A stretch of DNA of 64,000 bases from Anastrepha obliqua (lineage: Eukaryota; Arthropoda; Insecta; Diptera; Tephritidae): the NCBI RefSeq assembly GCF_027943255.1, contig NC_072893.1, forward strand, positions 19,180,001 to 19,244,000, given 5' to 3'. A program made the translations under genes and the position numbers. Every line of letters starts with the position of its first letter. Within the stretch, counting starts at the first letter, position 1. The notes under the pieces are model-generated. The model worked only from the letters and a program-made list of their open reading frames with translations, had not been told where the DNA came from and did not search any database. Shown here piece after piece: positions 52,761-63,526 of the stretch.

Positions 52761-54289
52761 TATTTATTTTTTAAACACTCGTACTAACTTGTTGGTTCTC
52801 GCTTTTGTGCGTAACTGTCCCATTCTCCAAAAGTAATAAATTTCGGATTACATCTCTTTGATGTCTTTAAATGCCTTGACACTACACGCCGAGAAAGTCT
52901 CTCGTGTTGTTAATTTTACATTTTTTTCTTTCGTCAATAATTTGTATCCTCGTATTTTTCATACATTTCAGAATACATCGGCACGCTCCAGTGCATTCGT
53001 GAACCACAAATGATGTTGCTTTAAAGTGCAACCTTAAAAATAAAGTCCTTCCCAAGCCTTTCATTCTTTCAATATGCAACGAAATGTTTTTTGAAACTAT
53101 TTTTAAATGGCATAAACAAAAATTCAAGTCAAATTCAACTATAGTTCAAACAGTCAAACAGCGATTCAAGTTTCCTCTCCAAATTACGCTTTTGCGTGCA
53201 TTCCAAAGCATAAACTTTTGATAGCCAGGCCAGGCCGGATTTGCTACGTAAACAAAAGTAATTACGAAGCATTTCCTGCTCTGGTCTAAATAGAGTTGGT
53301 AGCTGAGAAGTGAATTGAAATGTTTTCCAATTGGATGTTTACACAGAATTGCATCTTATTTAATAGCAAACGCTAAAAGAATTTGCACAAACCAACAGTG
53401 ACGAGAGATTTAGAGAGAAGAGGAGAATTCGAGTTGAGGCTAATGGCAATCTGAGAGTTGTAAAAAGGGGGATAAAACGAAATCGAAAAGTAGACATGAC
53501 GAAGTTTCCGATTAGTGTGCAACTGTGCAGCAAGAAAGTAAAGTTCTACACATTTATGAGTTTGTTGAAAATTTATAAAAGTGAGCAAATCACGAAGTGA
53601 TTATTCATTTGTATGAGTTTCTTGGCAGGCAAACAGAAATTTCAAAGGTATGACGAACTTTTCAAGTGCCAGAGAAATAATTTGAGAAATGCATTTTAAC
53701 GCAAAACTTTATTGTGAAGGGTTATGAAGATAAATAATCGTAATATGTACTAAGCGCCTTCGATTCGCCACTTCTTGGCTCGCTGAAAATATTATTGGCG
53801 CGGTCAGTCAAATAAACCCTATCGTTTTGCGAGTAGTATTTTGTATGTATTTCGGGCATTTTTGCCAGCGAGGTAATGAAATACTTAAATCACAATTCTG
53901 AAAAAGGCCATTTATTGTAGATCTGATAAACTAAAGAAATTATTATTATTATATAAATATTACTTTTTTTTCAAATGAATGTAAAAGCAAATGCTGGCTA
54001 CACAGCTTTTCTTAGACGAAGCGTTTTTTTAAGGTCGCGCAACCAACTTCACTTGTAATTTTTAATTGACTATGAACGAAATTCTTTTCGGCTATACTTT
54101 TAGGGTAATTTAACTTTAAAGGTAATTTTTTTGGAAATGTGACGATTTAAAAAAAAGTTTAAATAAAAAAAAAATAAAAAATCGAAAATTAAAATTTTTC
54201 AAGAAAACAAAAAAAAAAAAACGAAAAATATACAATATATTCGAAATAAATCCATACGTATTTCCAAAAAGCATGTAATCGAGGATGTA
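52760..54289. other. Intergenic stretch
   Basis: AT-rich without called genes. A roughly 30 bp patch at 53799-53835 (CAAATAAACCCTATCGTTTT) resembles part of the maT coding sequence but is too short to call. A/T homopolymer runs occur at 54150-54240. Confidence 0.4.
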
Positions 54290-55598
54290 CGGAGTCCGGC
54301 TCCCGAAGTATAATCAATTAAAAAAGCCATAAATTTAGTTTGGAAAATTACTTTTATTCAATTCAAATAAAAAATTTGTGAAAATAATACAAAATTAAGA
54401 ATCGATTTACTTTTGCTCGATACAACCACCTTTTGCCTTGACTATGACCTTGAGATGGTCCAGAAACGAATCGCAAGCTGCCCGAATGTAACTTGTAGGT
54501 ATTTGGGCCCACTCGCGGATAATGGATTTTTTCAGCGCCTCGAGACTAGTGAATCTATTAGTTCGAACCTGATTCTCCAAAATGGCCCAAAGAGAATAAT
54601 CCATCGGATTCGCATCTGGTGAATTTGAGAGCCATTGTGTGGACGTTATGAAGTTCGAAACTTGGTTTTTTAGCAATTATTGGATCACTCGAGCTTTGTG
54701 AGATGGTGCCGAGTCCTGTTGAAACGTCGATGATCTGCGATTGAAACATTTGTCTGCCCACGACTCCAAAGCAATCTCCATAGTACTTTCCCGATAATAT
54801 TTCTCATTTACTTGACGCCAGGCTCGATGAAAATGATTGGGGAGCGCCCATCTGCGGCTACAGCGGCCCACACCATTGCCTGTGGCAGGTGCTGCCTCCT
54901 GGTGGCCAATAGATGACTCAAATTCTCGTATGAACGGTCGGTCAAATAAACCCTCTCGTTTTGGGAGTTTACGAATTGCTCAATTTGAAAAATTTTCTCA
55001 TCAGAAAACGCATTGTTCGGAAATTGACCGCTTTCGACCAAGTGAAGCAACTCCTTCGCTCTCTTAAGTCTGACTTGTTGCTTCTTTGGTGTGAAGTCAT
55101 GTGCCTTTTGGATCTTGTTAGGCTTGACTTTGTGATCTTTTTCAGTATGCGGTGGATGCTACGGTCAGATATTTTCAGTTCTTTCCTCATTTCATTGGCA
55201 CTTCGTCGGGGATTTCGCTCAAGTCGCTTCTTCACTTTTTGAACCATTTCACCTGACGTTGCAGTCTTTTGATGACCATCTCCAAGACGTTTCGCGTTGC
55301 TACCAGTATCGTTATAACGAGTAGGCGTCGATAAACAAAAACTTTATTTACTAGAATGTTCTCGAGCTCACGAACAATCGCTTATTGTATAGTTCCAGCC
55401 AAATATAATACAGTCACACTATTAAGTTTGAAATCCATTACTGATTTTCTTATTTCGCGTTTACTCTCGGCAAAAAGTTTCTGCGCGCTTGGAAACAATA
55501 CTCTGGACTGTCAAGTAGGCAACTAACAGACAGCTGATGCCCGTGCATCATCTGTGGGTGCGGTCTGAAGTTAGTTACACTTCGTATGCCGGACCCTA
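54290..55598 (-). mobile_element. maT (DD37D) transposon, second copy, complete ends
   Basis: 1309 bp between TA dinucleotides (54288-54289 and 55599-55600). The inverted ends share GTCCGG, then a GAAGT(A/G)TAA(T/C) core. Minus-strand transposase in several frames: VQKVKKRLERNPRRSANEMR, RKELKISDRSIHRILKK, NAFSDEKIFQIEQF with the first aspartate, MVWAAVAADGRSPIIFIEPG, FQQDSAPSHKARVIQ, stop, NFITSTQWL, SPDANPMDYSLWAILENQV and KAKGGCIEQK. The spacing from second to third aspartate is 37. It is about the same length as the copy at 26995-28265 and clearly the same family; both are inactive. Confidence 0.85.
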
Positions 55599-55599
55599 T

Positions 55600-56425
55600 A
55601 CTGTTAAAATTTCTGCGCAATCTACCAAAATTTCTTCGAGTTGTAAGGCTGTCCGACTTTAAAGATGCAGTTTTGAGAAAAGCGATTTTAAATTTTTATT
55701 TACTTTTTTATTTTATTTTGTTTCTTGATTATTTTCTAAATTTTTTTTTAATTTTTTTTTATTTTTTTTTTTATATTTTTTTATTATACGTCAAAACTCA
55801 CTCTAGAAATGTGGACATTTTGTTCCATCTTAATCCTTTGACTATGCAATATTTAAGGTATTAGAGTGTCTTTTAAGCAAAAAAAAGAAGATTTTTAGAA
55901 ATTTCTGCAAAAGACTCACCTCCGAGGGTCGGCTCCATAAATTTGTATTGGAAAGCAACCACAACGCTAGGGTGATCGATTTTTCAAGTTCCGGAAACTG
56001 AGTATTCAAAAGTGTGTGTGTGTGTATATCCAACGGTTAAAGGCCACAAATAACGTTGCGACTTAGAGTAAAAATTAAATCTTAAAATTCAATAAATAAA
56101 TAATCTAATTTCGTTTCCAGCAGAATGTTGCACTGGAACGCATTCTGGAAATAAAAAAGAACAAATAAAAATGCATAATTAGATTTGATTGAGAGGAGTC
56201 CGAAGGCTAAAAGGCTTATTTTTTATTTTCTTTATTTAATCAAACATTATTCAACCTCTCTCAGATAAGAAATTTTGCCACTTTTTCGCTTACTTAAAGT
56301 GTGTCCGATAGGTGGCGTTGTGGTCGAGATATCTTTAAAAATTGTATTTATGGTCCAAGTGTTTCAATCTCTTAGGCCACCGAAACGGAAGATAAGTCGG
56401 TTCTGTGTTACTTGAGTAACAGGGA
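55600..56425. other. AT-rich stretch
   Basis: Long T runs at 55680-55790, a (GT)n run near 56012-56026 and no recognised coding sequence. Confidence 0.45.
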
Positions 56426-56429
56426 TTTA

Positions 56430-56720
56430 TATTCCGCCAATCACTGTCAAACAAGCAGCAGTCCTTGAGAAAGTTTTACGTAATTATCTTGGCTTATATG
56501 TCTCTAAAATACAGCTCGTGCGAGAATGGAAGCCAAATGATCAGCATTTCTGATGATTGGGCTCCTTCAGATTTATTATTCAGATTTGTTGGGAAATGTA
56601 GTTAAAAATTGGACTGATCGAATGGACTATGTAACTCCTAGCCACAGCGGATATATGGCAGATAAGATATTAAAAAATAAATGCATTAAAATATTAATTT
56701 AATTATTAATTAATATAATT
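56430..56720 (+). pseudogene. Deleted rosa/mariner-like element: N-terminal linker joined to C-terminus
   Basis: VLEKVLRNYLGLYVSKIQLV and REWKPNDQH match the N-terminal linker (LRKxLGLxxYKIQLVQELKPNDH) of these transposases. About 80 bp later LLGNVVKNWTDRMDYVTPSH and GGYMADKIL-like sequence match the C-terminus. The whole catalytic domain is missing. The subfamily is uncertain. Confidence 0.5.
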
Positions 56721-57109
56721 AATTAAATCATATATTAACATTAAAATTAATTTCAACAGTATTTCTGTTAAGTTCTCAAGCTCTTAAAAAACACCCTTTG
56801 TATACATACATTTTATGTATGCCACATCACACACAAACCGTATTTATTTGTAATTCCCCAATCGAATTCAATTAGCTGTTGTAAGCATCTGTACGAAAAC
56901 ATGTAACAGAGATGTTGGTAATACCCAAATTTCTAACGATAAGCTTTTACCTAAATGAGATTTTACTCACATGGTTGCGGATACAGTGGCGCGCATAACT
57001 GAAATTATTATGGTTTTCTGTTTTGTTTAATCTTTACTAAGTTTTTAGAGTTAGATGATTTTCTTGGTATTTTTTTACATGCTCTTTCTTTAATCCAACC
57101 CATATAAAT

Positions 57110-57345
57110 CAAACTTGCAAACTTTATACAACCTTGGAATCAATGATGTTTGCTCTTGCTTCTCATCTTCAAGATTCCTGCTTTATGCAGACGACGTTAA
57201 GATTTATTCGACGATCACTTGCTCTCTCGATTCTGAATTGATGCAAATTGATTTAGTTAATTCAGTAACTAGTGTAACAATAATCGTTTATCAGTGGGCA
57301 GAAATAAGCGTGCAAGCCACGAAGGGTTTATTTACATAAATAGAA
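57110..57345 (+). pseudogene. LINE reverse transcriptase fragment with YADD
   Basis: The plus frame reads LYNLGINDVCSCFSSSRFLL, YADDVKIYSTI and DSELMQIDL, the catalytic YADD block of the LINE family also seen at 11380-12760. Downstream (57345-57490) is open in one frame but not recognised. Upstream to 56720 is AT-rich without a call. Confidence 0.65.
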
Positions 57346-57489
57346 AGAAAGAGCGCTACGAAGAATTCTGGAAGGTGTAACAGAATTAATACTTTAAAGC
57401 AGAAAGGGGCAGTTAATGCCGCCTTTAAAGATATTGAAAACAAACGAGGACTACTTTCTAAGGACTTCAGATTGATCAAAAGCAAACGT

Positions 57490-57945
57490 GATGTGTAAGA
57501 TGGGATAGGTTAAATTAGGTTGACCTCGCTGGCTGAAAGGCATCACATAGAAATATTGGTCCTTAAAAAATTTAGAAAAACTCAACAATTTATCATGTAA
57601 CTGTTGTACTTTTTAATCTGAATCTTTAGAAAATTGTATTGAACACGTCACTACTCACAAAATTTTATTAAAATAAGTGCAAGTTTTAAGTGGCTCAAAA
57701 TTGTTTGGATTTTTAATATTTTTTCCCCCTTTGCATTTTGCACCTTTTTCTGTATAAAAATGAATTTGGGGTAGAAATAAATAAATTTAAAATAATCAAC
57801 TCCAATTTTTATAATACTTTCTATGTTATGGTATTATTAAGCTATTTAAAAAGTTTAAAAAATCAAAGGATCAGTTGACCGATAACAACTATAAGCAGTA
57901 CCTGATGAAGTTCAATTGATTAAATAAATTTCTTCGCCATATATA
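57490..57945. other. Non-coding stretch
   Basis: AT-rich. TAGGTTAAATTAGGTTGACC at 57507 is a motif often found near fly repeats. No gene. Confidence 0.35.
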
Positions 57946-57949
57946 TATT

Positions 57950-58095
57950 ATGGGTGTTGGAAAGATTAGGTGTAGAAAGACTTGGCTTCACTTGCTATTT
58001 CTAACTGGCGGCGGTTAGCACGAGGAAGAAACGACTGGCGCGTTTTGTTAAACTCGGCCAAAATCGCGTAGGCTTAAGAAGAAGAAGAAGTGTTG
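57950..58095 (+). pseudogene. RTE-type LINE 3' tail (tentative)
   Basis: GCGTTTTGTTAAACTCGGCC, AAAATCGCGTA and an AAGAAGAAGAAGAAG tail resemble the end of an RTE-like LINE with its simple-repeat tail. Reading frames are too short to be sure. Confidence 0.35.
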
Positions 58096-58600
58096 AAAAC
58101 AGTATTTAATCTAGTCCTAAGATCTCTTGGAACTACGTTAATTCGAAGAAATCCTGTAGTAGTGTTCCATCTGCTATATGTTTTGGTAGTAAATCTGCCT
58201 ACACGCCATTAGAGGCAATCAATCCTTTCGCAGACTTTTCCAATCTAATTTCATTCAGAATGATAGTGATTCAGATTCTTATCACTTTTTAGATCGGTCT
58301 ATAAATCAATTTTCAACTCTGAATTTTGGGCGCCTAAGTCTTTCAGCAGACGATGTCAAACTTGGAATATTAAGCTCCCTAAACCCTCCTCACAGATTGA
58401 TATCGATGGGCTCTCTGTAATTTTTGTAAATTAATGTCCGGCATTTATTTCACCTTTTAAAATAATCTTAAATAAGTCATTATCCTCTGGAATTTCCATC
58501 GATGACCGGAAACTAACAAGTAAGAGTATATTGCCAACTTTTAAAAGGGCCAATAAGTATGAAATGTCGGACATGACAGGTAACATCAGTTTAGTCCATC
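58095..58600 (+). pseudogene. LINE reverse transcriptase N-terminal fragment
   Basis: In several frames FFADFSNLISF, FSTLNFGRLSLSADDVK, LNPPSQIDIDGLSVIFVK and an ILPTFKRANKYEMSDMTG stretch follow the pattern SLDPSKGxGPDGIPxxxLK...PIFKSGxRxDVSNYR of the LINE family at 11380 and 23560. The copy continues, after a minus-strand LINE fragment, at 58925-58986 and, after the transposon, at 61092-61250. Confidence 0.6.
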
Positions 58601-58925
58601 TGCAGACTCTCTCAGCCTATAAAGTTTGCATATGGGTTGTAGTAACCCATTTGCTAACCGATGGCTACAGAAGGGAGTGGCAGAACGGGCTCCGGGCCAA
58701 AGAAGTTGGCCTCACAACCCATCCTAGCTTAGGAGTCAGTGGTCTCGTTACCCACGTGTTCCGGGGCCCATGTTAGTTTACCGACATAGTTCAGCCTGGA
58801 TTTACAGGACTCGACTGCCCCTGATGTGATTGGGGGTATGTCTAAGGCCATGAGCGCAGCTTGGCTGTCGCTGCAGACACATATAGAACTGCCCATATAG
58901 ATCTGCCTCAACGACCTTAGCAATG
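58600..58925 (-). pseudogene. RNase H-type LINE fragment
   Basis: The minus frame reads SSICVCSDSQAALMALDIPP and TSGAVESCKSRLNYVGK, LTWAPEHVGNETTDS, then a stop, GCEANFFGPEPVL. This is the central RNase H region with the SDSQAAL aspartate and the WVPGHxGxxGNExAD block (H retained, G lost). It sits inside another LINE copy on the plus strand. Confidence 0.65.
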
Positions 58926-58986
58926 GCTTCTCATTTGCTAATTTTCTGTTATATGCTTACGATTTAAAAATGTTTTTAGTTATAAA
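58925..58986 (+). pseudogene. LINE reverse transcriptase, catalytic block before the transposon insertion
   Basis: NGFSFANFLLYAYDLKMFLV corresponds to FSFSNFLLFADDLK of the copy at 11380, with the catalytic ADD changed to AYD. The reading resumes after the transposon as TTDVSRLQADVNKF at 61092, which proves the insertion point. Confidence 0.7.
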
Positions 58987-58989
58987 TAA

Positions 58990-59415
58990 CACTGTGCGAC
59001 AATTTTGGGGTCATCAAAATCAAACCACACCGGACCTTTTTTTTCTGAAAATATACCTATTCAATAGCAAAACCCTCCCTGGGTTTTTAAAAGTTAGCTC
59101 GATTTTTTTTTTTATTGCGTTTTGAAGTTTTCTATTTTCATGAGATTTTGGAGTTTTACCTGTACGCTAAATTTTTGACGTTTTGAAGTTTTCTATTTTC
59201 ATGAGATTTTGGAGTTTTACCTGTACGCTAAATTTGACTTATAAATCGACCTTTGTTTGATTTAATCGATTTATTTTGTCATAGCTTGATGCAGAAATGT
59301 CGTACATGTACAAATAAACTTATTTTGAGAACAACCTATATCTCAATACGCAATTTTGAATACCAAAATTTCGAAAAATTGTATGTTTTTACCATTTTTT
59401 ACTGTAATTATGAAA
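58990..59415 (+). repeat. Left long terminal inverted repeat
   Basis: Matches 60675-61088 in inverse orientation almost throughout. It includes two tandem copies of a 61 bp unit starting CGTTTTGAAGTTTTCTATTT (59118 and 59179), also doubled in the right repeat. Confidence 0.85.
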
Positions 59416-59439
59416 ATAATTAAAATTTCTCACTATTTC

Positions 59440-60297
59440 TATCGGTTCTGTACGCAATTGGTACCGACGGCTTTGAGTTGGTTTTGTCAAGTAAAACAGC
59501 TTTTAAACTTAATTTCTAACTGTCAATAAATAGCCTCCAGTCGTCTGGACTGTATTTAATTCCCATTTCACTCATCAACTTTACAATATTGTGACAATGA
59601 GCAAACGTCTTTTCCTCATTAACCGTAAAACAATGATTGAATTGTTCTTTCCTATTTCGATACGCCGTAACTTTCGTACCTCTTTCTAACAAGTTATTTG
59701 ATTTTAACATTGATGCTAATATTTCTGATTTCCGCTGTGTTAGTTCCAATTTAGCAACAATTTCATCTAATTTACTTTGCGTTATTAGAATCGGCTGGTC
59801 TGACGTTGATGGTTCGGGAACATACTCGGAATGTATATCAAATAATGATGGCTGTGTCATAACAGAAAAAGATTCACTTAAAGCATCAAAATTGGGACAT
59901 TTTGGCACTGGAATATTTTCATTATGATCAAGCGGTAATTGTACACACTGGACTGAAACGTATTTTTTGTTTTTCGCTTTCTTTTTGTTCAATCCGATCA
60001 CAGTATTTGCACAACTATAAGTATTTTTGGATCATGTTCTTCTGGATTGTGCCATAGCATTGGCATTCCAAAAGGCATTCTGCTTTGTTTTTTGTGCAAC
60101 CAATTAACTAAACCAACATAACAAGCTCTACACACTATGTTTGGCGCCCAAGGTACATTCAAAATAACTTCACGATCAAAATAATGTCTGTATGCCACAG
60201 TAAAATCATCACTGATTGATCCATGCTTTTCACTCGCTGGTGTGAAACGTCCACAACAATAGCAGAAAACGTTAATATTTGCAGGACAATTGTACAT
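59440..60297 (-). pseudogene. Zinc-finger/transposase family protein, N-terminal half
   Basis: The start at 60297 opens MYNCPANINVFCYCCGRFTP, then WAPNIVCRACYVGLVNWL, a Cys-rich N-terminus with CYCCG and CRAC pairs, and the block PFGMPMLWHNPEEHDPK. A one-base frameshift near 60035 leads to TVIGLNKKKAKNKKYVSVQC. The second frame ends PDDWRLFIDS followed by TAG; after the stop LSLKAVLLDKTNSKPSVPIA continues the family sequence for about 25 residues until the TIR begins. The overlap with 17702-19225 is the KYVSVQ to PSVPIA span. In that gene an intron lies just before LKAVLL; here there is none. Function in the family is unknown; a transposase role is inferred from the flanking repeats. Confidence 0.7.
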
Positions 60298-60674
60298 TTT
60301 CTATTTTCTTAATTCATAAAAAATTCACGTAAATGAAATTAATAAATTCAAATATGTTAACAAAAATCGTATTGTTCACAAAAAAATATTTCACGATCTT
60401 AGAACAGGTAAAATCGTTGGGAACAAATTTTGGAATTACTAAAACAAACATTTCCTGATAAGACAGACTACAACCTTCTTTATACTTTTTATTTTGGAAT
60501 GTGTGCTAGCCACTTTTCTATGTACTTAACTTGTGAGACCAATCTTGCTTATCACTACTCACGATCACATTTTGTTACATCCAATATTCATTGGAAAACC
60601 GTTTCTGGAAAAAATACTAGCAAAAATAGAAAAATCTGAAAATGTGTATAACGGGTGGTTACGTATAAAATTAG

Positions 60675-61088
60675 TTTCATAATTACAGTAAAAAATGGTA
60701 AAAACATACAATTTTTCGAAATTTTGGTATTCAAAATTGCGTATTGAGATATAGGTTGTTCTCAAAATAAGTTTATTTGTACATGTACGACATTTCTGCA
60801 ACAAGCTATGACAAAATAAATCGATTAAATCAAACAAAGGTCGATTTATAAGTCAAATTTAGCGTACAGGTAAAACTCCAAAATCTCATGAAAATAGAAA
60901 ACTTCAAAACGTCAAAAATTTAGCGTACAGGTAAAACTCCAAAATCTCATGAAAATAGAAAACTTCAAAACGCAATAAAAAAAAAATCGAGCTAACTTTT
61001 AAAAACCCAGGGAGGGTTTTGCTATTGAATAGGTATATTTTCAGAAAAAAAAGGTCCGGTGCGGTTTGATTTTTGATGTCGCACTGTG
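60675..61088 (-). repeat. Right long terminal inverted repeat
   Basis: Inverse of 58990-59415. Its outermost 12 bp differ from the left end at one position and the inner edge is TTTCATAATTACAG. The region 60298-60674 between the gene start and this repeat is the untranslated leader. Confidence 0.85.
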
Positions 61089-61091
61089 TAA

Positions 61092-61250
61092 TACAACTGA
61101 TGTAAGCAGGCTTCAAGCAGATGTAAACAAATTTGTCAAATATTAACTTTCTTTAAATATCAAGATATGCCAGCGTGTCAATTTTTCCAAAATTCCTATT
61201 GCCTTTCGTACTTCTTAGATATGCTTCTAATATTGTACTTCAATATGTTT
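61092..61250 (+). pseudogene. LINE fragment resuming after the transposon
   Basis: TTDVSRLQADVNKF continues the LINE reading from 58986, followed by LSLNIKICQRVNFSKIPIAF. Together with 58095-58600 and 58925-58986 it makes one interrupted copy. Confidence 0.65.
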
Positions 61251-62640
61251 AAGGACCTAAAGATTTGGATGTAATTTTGGTCCGTTGTTTTTCATTTAAT
61301 AGCCACATTAATTTCATCTCATCAAAATCATATTTTGTCTTAGTCTTTGTACGATAAAATAGCTCAAATTTTACGGACCCTTTTACCCTGAATTTGTTGG
61401 TATTCGTTCCCTCCAGGTTGGGATACGCGTCTTTCTTTGGAGGCCCTACTATACGGCACACGCATACCAGATGGGAATTAAAAACAACGATATTAAATGC
61501 TTATTTACTTGATTTTGGATGATAATGGAACAATATTAAAAAAAAAATGGCAAAAAAAATTCTAACTTGAAAAACATTGAACTATTAAAAAAAGTCATCA
61601 TGCTCTCACTTCTGCTCGCCACTGTGCAACGAATAGTCATTGCACTAACAGGATATTGGCCCAACAAATAAGCGTACATATGTATGTGCTTAAATTTATG
61701 TCTGCGTAGTAAATACTTATTGTACAATAGAAACTTACGAATATTTTTTCGGGCCACACTTCCTTTGCGTACTCATATAAAGCTATTTGCCATTTGTATG
61801 GAGTTTTATTGTATGCGATAGCCATAGCGTATTGAGCAGGACACAATAGCAATTTTATTTAGTTTCAGTTTCAGTTTTTTCCTTACACAACGCAGACCAT
61901 TTCGGCGATGCTAATTAATTATGTGCGTTTCCATGGGGACACGTTAGCCCTTTTTTGCGCCACTTGCCACAAATATCTATTAAATTAACGTATTTATGCA
62001 ACATTTCTTACACATACATACCTGCATTTGTATTTGTATTGTGCCTATGAAGAAACTCAGCTAATTAAATTAATTAAAATAAATTTGTACTATTTTGACG
62101 CTCTCACTTTGTTTATGTCCCATAGCAAATTTAAAGTTGAATGGAATTAGTTGAATGAAAAAACTGAATAATTAATTGGATGACACAATAAATGACAAAA
62201 ATAAAATATTGAGGCAAACCTTTCATATGTTTAATTAAGTACGAAATTATGGAGCAGTAGTTGAAAAATTATTGCACGAATATTTAGTAAAAGAACAGGG
62301 CAAATTATCTTTGAAATATTGAACATTTTATTCGGAATCTTTAGAAAACTTCTCAGTATAAAGTTTTATAGCCCCCATTAAATTTTAGTTTAATGAAAAG
62401 TAAATTTGAAGTCCGCGAGAGGAAAAGTGATGTCAAGTGCACGGAGAAAATATCGTGGATTTTATGCCGATATCAGCTAACAACTGGTAGAGAGTCTGCG
62501 CGCATGTAACACACATTCATAACGATCTAAGATGTGCGGAGTTTCGTAGGCGTCAACAATACTTTTTCTTTTTTTTTTTGTCGGGACAGACTAGTAAGTA
62601 CAGCACTCAAACACAATTAAATCCATTGTACTGCACTCGG
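61250..62640. other. Intergenic stretch
   Basis: AT-rich. The frames at 61249-61461 and 61536-61852 have no recognised motif. A poly-T run lies at 62562-62580 next to the following LINE fragment. Confidence 0.45.
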
Positions 62641-62644
62641 GCTC

Positions 62645-62940
62645 CCTTTTTATTTTTCTTTAAATCTACCCGATCTCCGAAGAAATCTGAGTAGATCTTG
62701 TGGTGCCAAGGTGGTCGCTTCTTAACACATCGGTGTCAAAGACCTCAAGCCTCATTCGAGCGAAGGCCGGGCAGATGCACAGGGAGTAGTCCGCTGTCTC
62801 ATGCTCCTCTCGTAGGCATGCTTGGCAGAGTGCACTGTCTGACATACCTACCTTTTCTCTGTATTTTGCCCACAGAGAGTGGCCCGTCATCAGTCCAACC
62901 AACTGCCTAAGATTCGCTTCTGCTTAACGACAGGAGGATC
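62645..62940 (-). pseudogene. RNase H-type LINE C-terminal fragment
   Basis: The minus frame reads LVGLMTGHSLWAKYREKVGM, SALCQACLREEHETADYSLC and CPAFARMRLEVFDTDVL, the zinc-knuckle end of RNase H-type LINEs (LLTGHxxLxxHxxxxG...CRxCxxEEETxxHxLCxCPA). The minus frame at 62990-63214 upstream is not recognised. Confidence 0.65.
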
Positions 62941-63526
62941 TGCGACAGTCGGTGGAACTTGGATATTTTGTTTTGTTTTAACGTCGGTTTCAAACGACGT
63001 TAAGCGATTTAACAAGGCTATCCGTTGGACTCCATCCCATCCCATCAATATTGCCTAGTAGAGCGCCATCATTTTCCTCCTTATTGAGTGCCTTGGTTGC
63101 TTGTAATGCTAATGATTCATCATCTAGTAGATCGGTTGTTGTCATTATAGCGGGCATGTAAGTCATTGCCAATTTCAGCTGAAGGTAGGCCGAGTAAACC
63201 AGCAGTGGGTCCAAAGTGAGAGGGTGATTAGATAAGCGGGCTTAAGGAGGCATGTGAATAGGTGGCGTGTAGACGTGCGAGATGTGTTTCTTAAAAATAA
63301 CTGATATTAAATATTAGAATCCTCACTACCCTTCATAACGCTTTATAGCTCACTCAAAATTATGCTGAGCCTTGCAAAACCCTTGCACGCTGCTTGCATT
63401 GCGTGAATTGCAAAGTCTTATGTCCCATGAAAAGACGTAACATCAACATGTAGCGAGAAGGCGTTTGCAGCATCCGCAATGTATGCAACAGAAAAACGCA
63501 TGCCTATTTTCAGGCTGTGAATTATA

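Larger units (their letters stand above)
58990..61088 (-). mobile_element. Complete long-TIR transposon, candidate CACTA-like (CMC)
   Basis: 2099 bp with terminal inverted repeats of about 420 bp (58990-59415 and 60675-61088). The ends read CACTGTGCGACA on the left and CACAGTGCGACA on the right. They are flanked by TAA (58987-58989 and 61089-61091); the interrupted LINE frame is restored only if one TAA is removed, so the 3 bp duplication is firm. CACTR ends plus a 3 bp duplication are the pattern of the CACTA/EnSpm group, though 3 bp TWA also occurs in PIF/Harbinger. The interior carries the 5' half of a gene of the same family as 17702-19225, on the minus strand, and then runs directly into the left TIR. 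So this copy is a deletion derivative needing transposase from elsewhere. Confidence 0.8.

Noticed and set aside
53799..53835. Third maT copy
   Set aside because: Only about 30 bp resemble the maT coding region (CAAATAAACCCTATCG); no ends or further coding sequence.
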